From a bacterium (lineage in GTDB: Bacteria; Patescibacteriota; Minisyncoccia; UBA6257; 2-01-FULL-56-20): 12,225 nt of DNA. The position numbers and the translations under genes are program-made. Shown one piece after another: positions 11,726-12,225 of this stretch. The DNA lies in assembly GCA_021813155.1 (NCBI GenBank), contig JAKALK010000023.1, forward strand, positions 1 through 12,225, read 5' to 3'. Each line of letters begins with the position of its first letter. The stretch's first letter is position 1. The notes beneath the pieces were generated by a model. It did not search any database and was not told the origin of the DNA. It saw only the letters and a program-made list of their open reading frames with translations.

Positions 11726-12225
11726 CTAGTTTATTAAGATCTTGATTCGGGTTGTGTCTTTAGGGAGACTTGAAGCCCAAGAAGGCCAGACGGAAACTTT
11801 AGCGTCTGAAAGACCATTTATTTTTAGGACGGTTTGCCTTGCCAAATCAATGTTTTTTCCAGAAATTTGAGATTTGAAACTATCCTGATCGAAGTTTTCA
11901 GTTAAAACCCCAGTTGCTTTGACACTGAAACTCAACTCCCCTTTGTCGAAATTAGTTTTAACTTCCCCATAAGTAAGGTTTAAGGTTTTAAAGATTTTAC
12001 TCGGGTTATCTTTCTCGGCCAATGTTAAAAGAAAAGATTGGAGATCTTTTTCTTGAAAACCGATGGCTCTTAATTCTGCTTCTCCAAAAACACTAAAGCT
12101 GCCTTTTTCGTCAGTTGTTTTATTTACTGACGTTCTTGTAACACGGACTTCCGAGGCAGCATCAAGTATTTTGAAGTTGTTGGGTTTATTGGGAAGCACG
12201 TTGACTCCGAGAGAAGATTTAAGGG
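11726..12225 (-). CDS. Unrecognised protein, C-terminal part only
   Basis: The frame is open through the right edge (upstream residues read LKSSLGVNV before the GTG at 12199), so this is the C-terminal part of a longer protein, not a complete one. About 165 residues are visible. They look soluble, with alternating strands and Thr/Ser/Lys-rich stretches. The last 80 residues (from LTYGEVKTNFDKGELSFSV to SLPKDTTRIKILIN) read like a repeated beta-alpha module ending in a P-x-W-x-x-x-L-P pattern (WPSWASSLP). Such endings occur in proteins annotated as baseplate-J-like in Patescibacteria, but this is a weak recollection. It stops 17 bases before the -35 region's upstream edge of the infA promoter area and is on the same strand. 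Confidence 0.6.
   Translation of the reverse strand, partial: LKSSLGVNVLPNKPNNFKILDAASEVRVTRTSVNKTTDEKGSFSVFGEAELRAIGFQEKDLQSFLLTLAEKDNPSKIFKTLNLTYGEVKTNFDKGELSFSVKATGVLTENFDQDSFKSQISGKNIDLARQTVLKINGLSDAKVSVWPSWASSLPKDTTRIKILIN

Overview
The window reads as a compact bacterial chromosome segment, most likely from the Candidate Phyla Radiation (Patescibacteria). The evidence is indirect: bacterial-type ribosomal proteins in bacterial operon order, very short gene spacings, several shortened core proteins (RNA polymerase alpha without its C-terminal domain, valyl-tRNA synthetase without its C-terminal arm, a 37-residue L36, a 61-residue L28), almost no Shine-Dalgarno sequences, and stop codons consistent with the standard code. 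The lineage assignment is inference; no 16S gene is present.

Left half, plus strand (1-7032). A HAD-family phosphatase, cut by the window edge, overlaps tsaD by 4 bases (tRNA t6A synthesis). tsaD carries two copies of a short dispersed repeat inside its reading frame. A gene-free stretch of about 350 bases follows. It holds a strongly structured RNA of unknown class with its own promoter-like sequence and a textbook terminator, just before valS. ValS is the most unusual gene here: a complete histidine-phosphatase (phosphoglycerate-mutase-like) domain of about 180 residues sits between the two Cys-x-x-Cys knuckles that precede the KMSKS region, while the C-terminal end is missing. Next come a PrsW-type membrane protease, a small heat-shock protein (Hsp20), ribosomal protein L28 behind a promoter overlapping a perfect 17-bp inverted repeat, tRNA-Pro(GGG), and a DedA membrane protein whose start codon lies only 4 bases after the tRNA.

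Middle (7033-7336). About 300 bases without a gene separate the plus-strand genes from the convergent minus-strand genes. The dedA-proximal half is packed with hairpins, and a terminator-like hairpin with T runs on both sides lies near the other end.

Right half, minus strand (7337-12225). Read in transcription order from the right edge: the end of an unrecognised protein, then a promoter with consensus -35 and -10 hexamers, then infA-rpmJ-rpsM-rpsK-rpsD-rpoA-rplQ-rplM-rpsI, and finally a small four-helix membrane protein. rpmJ (L36) was found by direct translation. A second strong promoter lies between rpsK and rpsD, so rpsD-rpoA-rplQ-rplM-rpsI can also be transcribed separately. This block makes initiation factor 1, the RNA polymerase alpha subunit and six ribosomal proteins; L28, ValRS, TsaD and tRNA-Pro on the other strand serve the same translation machinery.

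The best candidates for undescribed biology are the phosphatase inserted in ValRS, the structured RNA in front of valS, and the structured region downstream of dedA.
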